A DNA stretch of 62,443 bases. Origin: UBA937 sp031549725 (GTDB lineage Bacteria; Spirochaetota; Spirochaetia; Treponematales; Breznakiellaceae). The DNA lies in NCBI GenBank assembly GCA_031549725.1, contig JAVBPH010000047.1, positions 1-62,443 on the forward strand. The letters are read 5' to 3'. Below, in pieces: positions 50,012 to 57,873 of the stretch. Below the pieces are notes generated by a model. It saw only the letters and a list, made by a program, of their open reading frames with translations. It searched no databases and was not told the origin of the DNA. The position numbers and the translations under genes are program-made. Positions within the stretch are counted from its first letter, which is position 1; every line of letters begins with the position of its first letter.

Positions 50012-51072
50012 TCCTGGACCGGTATGTACTAAAACAATTTTTGCCGGTTTTTCTGGTGGCAATCTTCATGTTTGTATCTCTGCTGCTCCTGGTGGACCTG
50101 TTTGCCAATCTCTGGCGTTACCTGAACAGCGAAATAGCTTTTCTGAATATCATGAAAATAAGTTTGTATTATATTCCGAAAAGTGTTTCCTATGCTTTAC
50201 CCATTTCCCTGCTTTTTGCCACCGCCTATACCCTGGGTGATCTGTATTCCAGGAACGAACTAACCGCGGTTTTTTCATCCGGTATCCCCTACAGAAGATT
50301 TGTAGTTCCCTTTATCCTTCTGGGAATTTTGGTATCGTTTTTTTCATTTTTTTTTGATGACCTGGTGGTTATTCCGACCTTCAGGGAAAAAAACTTTCTT
50401 TCCAAATCCCTGCTGAACCAGAATTTTTCTGAAAACCGGGCAAATATTGTTTTTAAGACAAATAACGGTCAAACCGTTTATTCGGTTGATTTATATGACG
50501 ATAAAGCTAAAAGCCTCACTGGTATCAGTATTATAGAACAGACCCCTGAGGGTGAATTCAAGGCCCTGCTCAGGGCTCAGAAGGCCACCTGGGAAGGGGA
50601 CCATTGGGAATTCCAGAATGCCCTGGTGTATTCCTGGGTGGAGGGTATCCTGAGGGCCCATTCCTACGATGGGGGTACTATCTATAATGAGGAACCGGAT
50701 GTGTTTAAACGGAATGCGGTGGAGGTGGAAGAGCTTCAGACCAGGGATGCGGTCCTGTTTATCCGGGACCTGAAAGCGGCGGGGCTGCCCTATACTGCGG
50801 CGGAAGCGGATTTTCACCACCGTTTTTCCTTTCCCGCGGCCTCGCTGGTGGTGATTCTTCTTTCCGTGGCCATGGGGGGCAGATTCAGGAAAAACATCCT
50901 GCTTATGAGCCTGTTGGCCAGTCTGGGGGTTTCTGTGGTATTCTATATCATAGAAATGATCACCATGATGATGGCCAAACTGGATTACATTCCTCCTTTG
51001 ATGGGGGCCTGGATTCCGGTGGTAACCTTTATAGTAATTGGATTATTTTTATTGCGGAGTACCAAGACATAA
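50008..51072 (+). CDS. lptG: LptF/LptG-type permease, second of two
   Basis: 354 residues, the same family and shape as the previous gene: LDRYVLKQFLPVFLVAIFMF at the N-terminus, a second helix bundle (SYALPISLLFATAYTLGDL), a periplasmic domain (about 135-260) and the last helices (SFPAASLVVILLSVAMGG). Which of the pair is LptF and which LptG is uncertain by eye. It is 4 bases overlapped by its partner and the next gene (tgt) begins directly after its stop. Confidence 0.85.
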   Translation: MILDRYVLKQFLPVFLVAIFMFVSLLLLVDLFANLWRYLNSEIAFLNIMKISLYYIPKSVSYALPISLLFATAYTLGDLYSRNELTAVFSSGIPYRRFVVPFILLGILVSFFSFFFDDLVVIPTFREKNFLSKSLLNQNFSENRANIVFKTNNGQTVYSVDLYDDKAKSLTGISIIEQTPEGEFKALLRAQKATWEGDHWEFQNALVYSWVEGILRAHSYDGGTIYNEEPDVFKRNAVEVEELQTRDAVLFIRDLKAAGLPYTAAEADFHHRFSFPAASLVVILLSVAMGGRFRKNILLMSLLASLGVSVVFYIIEMITMMMAKLDYIPPLMGAWIPVVTFIVIGLFLLRSTKT

Positions 51073-52206
51073 ATGGCTGAATCAATTTTTTCAATACACC
51101 ACAGCGATCCGGATTCCCATGCCAGGACAGGCTTATTGTCACTTCCCCATGGGACAGTTAAAACCCCGGTCTTTATGCCCGTGGGAACCAACGGAACCGT
51201 AAAAGCCTTAACCAAGGATGATTTAAAGGAAATTGGATTTGAAATTATACTATCCAATACGTATCATTTATATCTTCGCCCCGGGACAGAGGTAATAAAA
51301 ACCTTTGGTGGGCTCCATGATTTTATGGCCTGGGACGGGAATATCCTTACCGATTCCGGGGGCTTCCAGGTGTTTTCCCTGGCCCAGATGAGAAAAATCA
51401 CCCCCGAGGGGGTAAAATTCCGTTCCCATATAGACGGATCATACCACGTGCTCAGTCCTGAGCGGGTGGTGGAAATTCAAAGAATTTTAAACAGCGATAT
51501 CCAGATGCAGCTGGATGTATGTACCAGTTGGGATGTGGAAAAAAAGGAAGCCATCAAAGCGCTGAATACCACGGATCTTTGGCTTGGCCGGGCCCTCTCA
51601 GCATGGAAGGAATCCGTTTCCCAGGGATACGAAGGAAAACTTTTTGCCATTGTTCAGGGAAATTTTTTCAAGGATCTCCGGGAACAAAGTGCGGAACTGG
51701 CGGTGAAAGCCGATACACCGGGAATTGCCATTGGTGGTTTATCCGTGGGAGAACCCCCTGAGGTATTTGCCGAATACCTGGCTTATACCGCATCCCTCTT
51801 ACCCCGGGAAAAACCCAGGTATGTTATGGGAATTGGTACCCCGGAATATATTCTGGATGCTATTGAACATGGGATCGATATGTTTGATTGCGTATTTCCC
51901 ACCAGGACCGGCAGGAACGGCCATGTGTTTTCCCGGAAAGGTCCCTTTGCATTAAAAAAAGCTGAAAATCAATTTGACCATAATCCCATTGACCGGGAAT
52001 GTTCCTGTAAGGTTTGCCGGGAATACAGCCGGGCTTATTTAAGGCATCTTTTCAAAACCCAGGAGATCCTCTGTTCCATGCTGGCCAGTTACCACAATCT
52101 TTATTTTCTGCACGATCTGGTTAAGGAAGCCCGGGAGGCTATCGAAAAGAATTCCTTTTTGGAGTTTAAAAAATCTTTTCTTTCAAATTACAAATCTGCG
52201 GAGTAA
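51073..52206 (+). CDS. tgt: tRNA-guanine transglycosylase
   Basis: 377 residues. Tgt exchanges guanine 34 for preQ1 in the anticodon of Tyr, His, Asn and Asp tRNAs. Visible motifs: LSNTYHLYLRPG, DSGGFQVFSL with the nucleophilic Asp region, IGGLSVGEP, FDCVFPTRTGRNG and the zinc-binding CSCKVCREYSRAYLRHL (about 310-330). Length is normal. It starts at the base following the lptG stop, so the two are coupled. Confidence 0.96.
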   Translation: MAESIFSIHHSDPDSHARTGLLSLPHGTVKTPVFMPVGTNGTVKALTKDDLKEIGFEIILSNTYHLYLRPGTEVIKTFGGLHDFMAWDGNILTDSGGFQVFSLAQMRKITPEGVKFRSHIDGSYHVLSPERVVEIQRILNSDIQMQLDVCTSWDVEKKEAIKALNTTDLWLGRALSAWKESVSQGYEGKLFAIVQGNFFKDLREQSAELAVKADTPGIAIGGLSVGEPPEVFAEYLAYTASLLPREKPRYVMGIGTPEYILDAIEHGIDMFDCVFPTRTGRNGHVFSRKGPFALKKAENQFDHNPIDRECSCKVCREYSRAYLRHLFKTQEILCSMLASYHNLYFLHDLVKEAREAIEKNSFLEFKKSFLSNYKSAE

Positions 52207-52210
52207 AAAC

Positions 52211-53635
52211 ATGAATAGAATATCCGTTTTGCTGATATGGATGATGATTTCCCTGGCCGGTCTTTTTGCCCAGGAGCAGCCCAAGAATGGTACTTCAAAA
52301 CAGGTGGATTTGAGCAAGCTTAGCGCCCTGGAAAGAGCCCGTTATGAAACCCTGCGGTATGGCACCGAAAATGAAATTATAGAATTGATAAAGTCACTAA
52401 AAAACGAAAAAAATGACTCCATGGATGATGAGCTGATCGATCTCATGAATTCCACAAAAAACGGGACCATCCTGACCGAGGTATTTACTTTTTTCGGGGA
52501 CCGCAAAAAAAACGGATTGGAACCCAGGGCCCTGGAAGCCCTAAAAAACCGGGATGATGAAGCAAACCAGGCTGTTCTGGCGGCAATCAACTACCTGGGA
52601 TATGTCAAAGCCCCGGGCGCTGCGGATTCCCTGATGGATGTTCTTAATTCCAACGAGCAGCGTTTTATGGGGGCCGCTTTTAGGGCGCTGGGAAAGTGCG
52701 GCGGTGCGGACCCGGCGGATGCCCCAAATGTTGCGGATTATCTTATTCAATACTATGAAAACCACGAAACCAGCGACGAAAACCGGAGGGAAATTATTAC
52801 TTCCCTGGGTGAGCTGGGAAGTCCGGAAAGCGTGGATTTTCTTATTACTATTGCGGGCAACACCGATGAACGGGTTACCCGGAGGATGGCGGCGGTTACT
52901 TCCTTGTCGAAAATTGGTGATCCCCGGGGATTAAAAACCATCATCACCTGTGTCTCTTCCGCCGACCCCAATCTCCGGTCCACCGCTGTGGGAGCCCTGG
53001 GGCCATTTTCCGGGGATGATGTGGACAAGGCCATTATTGAAGCCTTCCGGGATTCCTTTTACAAAACCAGAATCGCCGCAGCCCAGGCAGCAAATGAGAG
53101 AAAGCTTGTCGCTGCCATTCCTTTTCTGAAATTCCGGGCGGAAAAAGATGAGGTTCCTTCGGTGAAGGATGAAGCCATTAAAGCCCTGGGAAATATCGGT
53201 ACCGATGAATGTTTTACTATTCTGTCGGACCTCTTTTTTGAACGGAAGAATGCCGACCGGGTCCGGCTTGTTGCCGGGGAAATGCTCATAAACCACAAAG
53301 CCAATACATACACCGATAAATTCATCGTTGAACTGGAGGATGCAAAAACCCGGAACCAGACCGCCCTGTACAACGGTTTATGCAGGATCATCGCCGCCGC
53401 AGAAACCACGAAGGTGGCCGATCTGGCCTCCAAATTCCTGGATTCCGGCGGGGTGGTGGAGCGGTCCTACGCCATGGACATGATCGTCAAAAACAACCTG
53501 AAAAGCCTGGCGGATAAGGTCCAGCCATTTACCGATGAAAAGAAATACGGAGGCCTTTCCAGGAAAGCCAGGACCACCCTGGAAAAACTGGGAGTTCCGG
53601 TTAAAGAAGCTGAACCCCAGGCAGCCGGGAACTAA
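52211..53635 (+). CDS. Secreted HEAT-repeat protein
   Basis: 474 residues. A signal peptide (ISVLLIWMMISLAGLFAQ) is followed by many paired-helix HEAT-type repeats, such as AALGYVKAPGAAD-like units (AINYLGYVKAPGAADSLMDV, ALGKCGGADPADAPNVADYL and VTSLSKIGDPRGLKTIITCV). Such solenoids act as scaffolds or in phycobilin-lyase-like folds. It is the last gene of the operon. It is probably periplasmic. Partner unknown. Confidence 0.82.
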   Translation: MNRISVLLIWMMISLAGLFAQEQPKNGTSKQVDLSKLSALERARYETLRYGTENEIIELIKSLKNEKNDSMDDELIDLMNSTKNGTILTEVFTFFGDRKKNGLEPRALEALKNRDDEANQAVLAAINYLGYVKAPGAADSLMDVLNSNEQRFMGAAFRALGKCGGADPADAPNVADYLIQYYENHETSDENRREIITSLGELGSPESVDFLITIAGNTDERVTRRMAAVTSLSKIGDPRGLKTIITCVSSADPNLRSTAVGALGPFSGDDVDKAIIEAFRDSFYKTRIAAAQAANERKLVAAIPFLKFRAEKDEVPSVKDEAIKALGNIGTDECFTILSDLFFERKNADRVRLVAGEMLINHKANTYTDKFIVELEDAKTRNQTALYNGLCRIIAAAETTKVADLASKFLDSGGVVERSYAMDMIVKNNLKSLADKVQPFTDEKKYGGLSRKARTTLEKLGVPVKEAEPQAAGN

Positions 53636-53750
53636 AATGTACCCTCAAATATAAAATGAAGAAGTTTTTATAAACCCAGAGACGGATGAAAATGAGTATA
53701 AAGATATGAACTTCACAAACTTCAATTAGTATATAATTACGGAAATGCCC

Positions 53751-53779
53751 CCGGTGGTTTCGGGAGCCTCAACCACCGG
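53751..53779. other. Hairpin between two convergent genes
   Basis: Arms CCGGTGGTT and AACCACCGG, 9 bases, loop of 11. It sits about 20 bases after the end of the minus-strand gene. No T-tract follows on either strand. A possible 3' end signal for that gene. Confidence 0.5.
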
Positions 53780-53799
53780 AGCAGATACAACTTATATAT

Positions 53800-55458
53800 T
53801 TATGGTTTTGTCCCTGCCGGATCTACCGCTCCCTTATAGAACATTAAGGACGAACGCCGGTATTCCCGCTGGTCCTTTAATGGTACGGATTCACCACTCC
53901 AGGAAGGCAATGAGGTCCGGAAGGTTCCTGTTATCCCCTTATTAATCATCAGGGTCATGGTGGGGCCTCCGTTGTACTGCAGTTTAGCCTTTACCACACC
54001 GTCAACGGTTTCCAGATGCTGGAATATTACGGAAACAGACCCGGAAAGCAGATTATCCACATCTTTGGCAAAAGCATTTCCTGCAATTTCGCTGATGCCG
54101 CCGCCACTTTCAGTTTTGGTATTGCCCACAATAATTGTACCATACACACTGAGGGTACCGGTGCCGCCGCTATATAAACCTCCGCCATTACTGCCTGTAT
54201 TTCCAGAAAAGGTGCAATTAATAAGGGTAGGGCTGCCATTGTAGTTGTATATACCACCACCGGGACTATTCGCCTTATTACGAGAAAAGGTACAATTGAT
54301 GAGTATAGGCATACTATTGTCAGTGTTATACATGCCGCCGCCGGGTAGGGTGGCGGCATTTTCTGTAAAAGTACAATTTTCAATCCTGGGATTACTTTTG
54401 CTGTTGCGTATGGCTCCGCCATAATGGCCATTATTCTCTGAAAAGGTACAGTTATTGATTTTTAGGTTGCTACCTTCTTCATTGCACATTCCACCACCAT
54501 CCTTAGTGGTAATGTTTTTAGAAAAAATACAATTGATAAAGCTGGGGCTGCTCGAATAATTGAAGACCCCGCCGCCATATTTGGCTGTATTTCCGGCAAA
54601 ATTACAGTCAATAATGGTGGGATTACTGAAATAATTGTTCATCCCCCCGCCATTAGATGTGTCTGCTCCGGAGGAAATATTATCTGAAAAAGTACATTTT
54701 ATAAGTTGAGGGCTGCTATAGGTATTTCCCATACCACCACTCGCGGATGTGGCGGAATTTTTCGAGAACGTACAATTTATAAGGGTGGGGCTGCTGTAAT
54801 AATTATACATCCCACCGGCTTCATAAGCGTTATTCTCAAGGAACATACAATTTGTAAGCTCAGGGTTGCCGCTGTTCCAGTTGCACATCCCGCCGCCGAC
54901 TATATATTGAAACACAGGAGCATCAGCATTCCCCCAAGCAATGGTTACATTTTGCAGTTTTGCTGTTTCCGTGAGAGCAAGTCCTTCCGGATGGTAAAAT
55001 ACATGATAGGTGTTATCATCTTTATTACCCCTTATTCCAATATCCCCGGATAAGATCGTTTTCGTTCTATCCCCCTGGGGAACTTTTCCTGTTTCGGTCC
55101 CGGAAAATCCTCCGATTACGATCACATTATTCCTCAGGGAAAAATGGTTGTACCGGGTAATACTCAAATTTAAAACTTTAGGCTGTGAAACAGGATAATA
55201 GGTTCCCTGCTTAACCAATACATAGGCCTTCCCGGAAGTTTGGAATACCAGATCTATGGCAGCCTGTAGATTACCCATGGCATTATCCCAGGATGAACCG
55301 TCAGCGGTACCGCTGCCATCTGGTACAACATAGACCGCAGATTCCGGATCAAATATATCCTCATCATTCTGACTTCCTGAAGGGTTGCTGCAGGAAAATA
55401 CTACCAATCCCAACAGCATTATCATAAAACACAGCCTTCGCTTCTGGTATATCTGCAT
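53800..55458 (-). CDS. Lipoprotein with a right-handed parallel beta-helix
   Basis: About 552 residues. The lipobox Phe-Ser-Cys gives the lipidated Cys at 23. Then comes a domain with VYVVPDGSGTADGSSWDNAM, followed by about 12 turns carrying the pattern (L/F)(I/T)NCTFS-N (LINCTFSKNS, FINCIFSKNI, LINCTFSGNT), each near 25 residues. The final 80 residues contain LQYNGGPTMTLMI and DQREYRR...KGAVDP, as in the choice-of-anchor Q domain. ATG 55458 is preferred: GGGGAG is 6 bases before it, while ATG 55464 would be adjacent to that site. It is probably a surface or periplasmic polysaccharide-binding or adhesive protein. Confidence 0.82.
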   Translation of the reverse strand: MQIYQKRRLCFMIMLLGLVVFSCSNPSGSQNDEDIFDPESAVYVVPDGSGTADGSSWDNAMGNLQAAIDLVFQTSGKAYVLVKQGTYYPVSQPKVLNLSITRYNHFSLRNNVIVIGGFSGTETGKVPQGDRTKTILSGDIGIRGNKDDNTYHVFYHPEGLALTETAKLQNVTIAWGNADAPVFQYIVGGGMCNWNSGNPELTNCMFLENNAYEAGGMYNYYSSPTLINCTFSKNSATSASGGMGNTYSSPQLIKCTFSDNISSGADTSNGGGMNNYFSNPTIIDCNFAGNTAKYGGGVFNYSSSPSFINCIFSKNITTKDGGGMCNEEGSNLKINNCTFSENNGHYGGAIRNSKSNPRIENCTFTENAATLPGGGMYNTDNSMPILINCTFSRNKANSPGGGIYNYNGSPTLINCTFSGNTGSNGGGLYSGGTGTLSVYGTIIVGNTKTESGGGISEIAGNAFAKDVDNLLSGSVSVIFQHLETVDGVVKAKLQYNGGPTMTLMINKGITGTFRTSLPSWSGESVPLKDQREYRRSSLMFYKGAVDPAGTKP

Positions 55459-55561
55459 AGACATCTCCCCATTGCCAGGAAATAAGTTTGATTCATTAAA
55501 TAATTATACATAAAATATAAATTAGTCAATATAAATAATTTCAAATCATTTTATAATACCA

Positions 55562-55613
55562 AGCCTTTTCCAAAATTACGGACCCTGCGGTCCGGCGGAT
55601 TTTGAAAAAGGCT
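55562..55613. repeat. Hairpin, GGCTTTTTCAAAAT family with a long loop
   Basis: Arms AGCCTTTTCCAAAATTA and ATTTTGAAAAAGGCT with the inner stem GGACC.../GGTCC. The centre matches window bases 1-20 on the opposite strand, which shows that the copy at the window start was made of the same unit. Confidence 0.75.
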
Positions 55614-55729
55614 CTACCAATTATTTGATTGGAAGGCTGTTGGGGTTCATACCCCATGCTTGCATCGGTTGATTTTTTAACGCCCTGGATGAAGGTTGAA
55701 ACGTTTGTAGCCAAAAACGGGCGTAATCA

Positions 55730-55830
55730 AAAACCTTCTGCACGCTTTCGCGTGCGAGGCAGAGTGCGCGGGGCAGCGAGGTTTGTTGGTTCTGTAAGGT
55801 ATGGATTTTATGTGGGTTTGATACCCATAC
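55730..55830 (+). repeat. Dispersed 'GSVRYG' element, copy 2 (longest)
   Basis: The core 55785-55830 is nearly identical to copy 1 in reverse (143-190) and similar to copy 3 (33051-33095). The left half carries GC-rich inverted pieces (CACGC.../GCGTG). The core codes for a 15-residue peptide identical to that of copy 1. ORF length is too small for a real gene. Confidence 0.75.
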
Positions 55831-56040
55831 AATTTTGATTTACAAGATTTTTAGAACGCCCCAGAGCCTCCCACGCAGGAGCGTGCAGAGAAGGTATTAA
55901 ACCCACTTGCGAATAAAGAAAAGTCATAAAGTCATGAGATAATTGAAGCCCATTAAACACACCCAGCTATTGAGCCTGTCGAAGGGAACGACTGAACTGT
56001 AAAAAGGAACCAAACCGTCCGGAGAGGTTATATTTCCCCT
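55831..56040. other. Intergenic stretch with a REP-like TTGAGCCTGTCGAAGG
   Basis: Includes GGTATTAAACCCAC (55893-55906), a fragment shared with copy 1 of the 'GSVRYG' element, and TTGAGCCTGTCGAAGG (about 55970-55985), a motif that recurs in intergenic DNA of unrelated bacteria. No gene is seen. Confidence 0.45.
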
Positions 56041-57756
56041 CTATTCCTGGTCCTTTCCGGCTTTATCATCCGGCGGGCCGGGGAGGCTGATGGAATTCAG
56101 CAAACGGTTCAGTTCCAGCAGCGGATCATGGTAACGTTCAATCCTGACGAATAGTTCATAATTTTTATCGGAAACTACCCGGATGACTTTTCCAATACAG
56201 TTTGGTACCTGCTGGGAACCAATGTCCGGAAAATACTTTGGTTTTCTGGGTATGAAGGTGCAGTTTTTGCCGTCAAAACGTACCTCCGCGATATGGGGCG
56301 GAATGGGTACCAGGAAGATCAGGAAATCGGATTTGCCGCCGCCCACACTGAAGACATGCCCTGATTTAACCGTATGGATATTCCTGCGGCCGATGGCGGT
56401 GTTCTGGTCTTCCACAAACAGGGAAAGCATCAACGGGCCGTTGACCGGGATATTACCGCTGTGCCGTCCGCCGTGGCCGTAGGGGCTTTGGGTCCCGCTG
56501 CCCCGGCGCTGCCGGGCCGCAAATGTGGCCAGCAGTTCCGCATTTTTATTGGCCGTTTCATCCGGCGGGACATCCTGCAGCACCTTGGCATTGTAATTGC
56601 TGGCTTCATAGACAGCCTTGCCGGGTGTCCTGTGAAGGTTTCTGGTCATAAAGAAGATGATTAATCCAATAATCAAGGCAGCAATGAGGATCAGCAGTAT
56701 AATCATCGGCAGCGGAATATTACTGAAGAATGCGGATATGGAACTGCCCGAATCCTGTCCGGCGGAGGACCGGTCCGGGGTAGTAGTTTGCATAGGCGGA
56801 GTATCATTGTCCTGGATACCAGTCGATGCAGGAGGAACCGTACTTGTTCCGGAGCCGCCGGTACCATCGGATGGGATTGTCTGGTCCGGACCGGTAGTAA
56901 TACCATCGGCAGAACCGGAACCATCAGGGCTTGTTCCCTGGGAAAGAGGCGTACTATCCGGGGTTTGACCGGTTGGGGAGGGCCAGTCCTGGGGTACTGT
57001 CGAAGGGGGAACCGTGGTCTGGGAAGACCCGGAGGAAGTTCCCGGCTGTGCCTGCTGGGTTGGGGGAGTCCGGGAGGGTTCGGTGGTTGCGGAAGTACCG
57101 GGAGTTACAGGCCCGGAAGGCTGCTGGGTGGAGGTTCCCGGGGACGTTCCTGCGGAAGGACCGGCCGGCTGGGTTGCAGGGGAGGTCCTGGCAGGAGGCA
57201 TTCCTCCGGGAACATCCCCGGTCAGGGGAACCTTTACATAATAAAAATCAGCTCCCATCCGGGTAAACCGGGATGCAGCCCCGGAAGAAAGAAATCTGGC
57301 AATTTCATCATCATTGACATTGGCGTTTTTGCTGCCCGGGATGGCATTATTTTTACCGTCGGTGATAACTATCACTTTTTTTGCCCGGCCGCTGGGCAGG
57401 CCGCCCGCATAGGCTTCGGCAAAATCAACGGCTGAAATGATATCTGTATGGCGGATCAGGGGATACATGAGCAGAAGCCGGGCAATGATGGTTTCCACAT
57501 CGCCCCTTTCGGTTATCCGGCGGGATAATTCAAGTCTTGGCTCTTCGGCAAAGGAAATGAGGTGGAAGGTATCTCCCATCCGGAGAAATTCCCTTAAAAA
57601 AGGTCCGATCAGATAATCGGATACCTGTTCATTATAATCGCTCATACTTGAAGAAGTATCCAACACCAGAATCAGATCGATAGGTCCCCTGTTTTGTCCG
57701 AAAACAGTGCAAAGGAAAACCGAACTAATCAGAACTGCCAAAAACCATTTTTTCAT
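56041..57756 (-). CDS. von Willebrand factor A domain protein, membrane-anchored
   Basis: About 571 residues. A signal peptide (KKWFLAVLISSVFLCTVFG) precedes the vWA domain with its metal-ion site: DTSSS (Asp33, Ser35, Ser37), a Thr in RHTDI and Asp in ITDGKNN. Next is a long Pro/Thr/Ser/Gly-rich linker (about 200-335), a transmembrane helix (about 345-370) and a cytoplasmic region of about 200 residues that may be FHA-like. ATG 57756 follows AAGGAACAGG; an in-frame start 14 codons upstream would precede the signal. It may act in adhesion or as a sensor that reaches the cytoplasm. Downstream of greA, co-oriented. Confidence 0.82.
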   Translation of the reverse strand: MKKWFLAVLISSVFLCTVFGQNRGPIDLILVLDTSSSMSDYNEQVSDYLIGPFLREFLRMGDTFHLISFAEEPRLELSRRITERGDVETIIARLLLMYPLIRHTDIISAVDFAEAYAGGLPSGRAKKVIVITDGKNNAIPGSKNANVNDDEIARFLSSGAASRFTRMGADFYYVKVPLTGDVPGGMPPARTSPATQPAGPSAGTSPGTSTQQPSGPVTPGTSATTEPSRTPPTQQAQPGTSSGSSQTTVPPSTVPQDWPSPTGQTPDSTPLSQGTSPDGSGSADGITTGPDQTIPSDGTGGSGTSTVPPASTGIQDNDTPPMQTTTPDRSSAGQDSGSSISAFFSNIPLPMIILLILIAALIIGLIIFFMTRNLHRTPGKAVYEASNYNAKVLQDVPPDETANKNAELLATFAARQRRGSGTQSPYGHGGRHSGNIPVNGPLMLSLFVEDQNTAIGRRNIHTVKSGHVFSVGGGKSDFLIFLVPIPPHIAEVRFDGKNCTFIPRKPKYFPDIGSQQVPNCIGKVIRVVSDKNYELFVRIERYHDPLLELNRLLNSISLPGPPDDKAGKDQE

Positions 57757-57824
57757 AGTACCTGTTCCTTTTCGGGGTATTTCCAAAGCGGGCAGCAAAA
57801 GCAGCCCGCTTTTTTATCGACCTG

Positions 57825-57861
57825 GGGCGGTTTTCAAAATGTACCCTATTTTGAAAAGCCC
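57825..57861. repeat. Hairpin, TTTTCAAAAT family
   Basis: Arms GGGC-GG-TTTTCAAAAT and ATTTTGAAAAGCCC (a two-base bulge). It lies 13 bases after the greA stop on the minus strand. Just beyond, at 57785-57812, is a second stem AAAGCGGGC/GCCCGCTTT that is followed by T on the plus strand. Confidence 0.65.
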
Positions 57862-57873
57862 TGCATATAAAAA

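Noticed and set aside
55629..55838. A 69-codon gene with the RGRVRGAARFVGSVRYG segment
   Set aside because: The frame overlaps the dispersed repeat and has a stop in copy 3; no start signal is seen.
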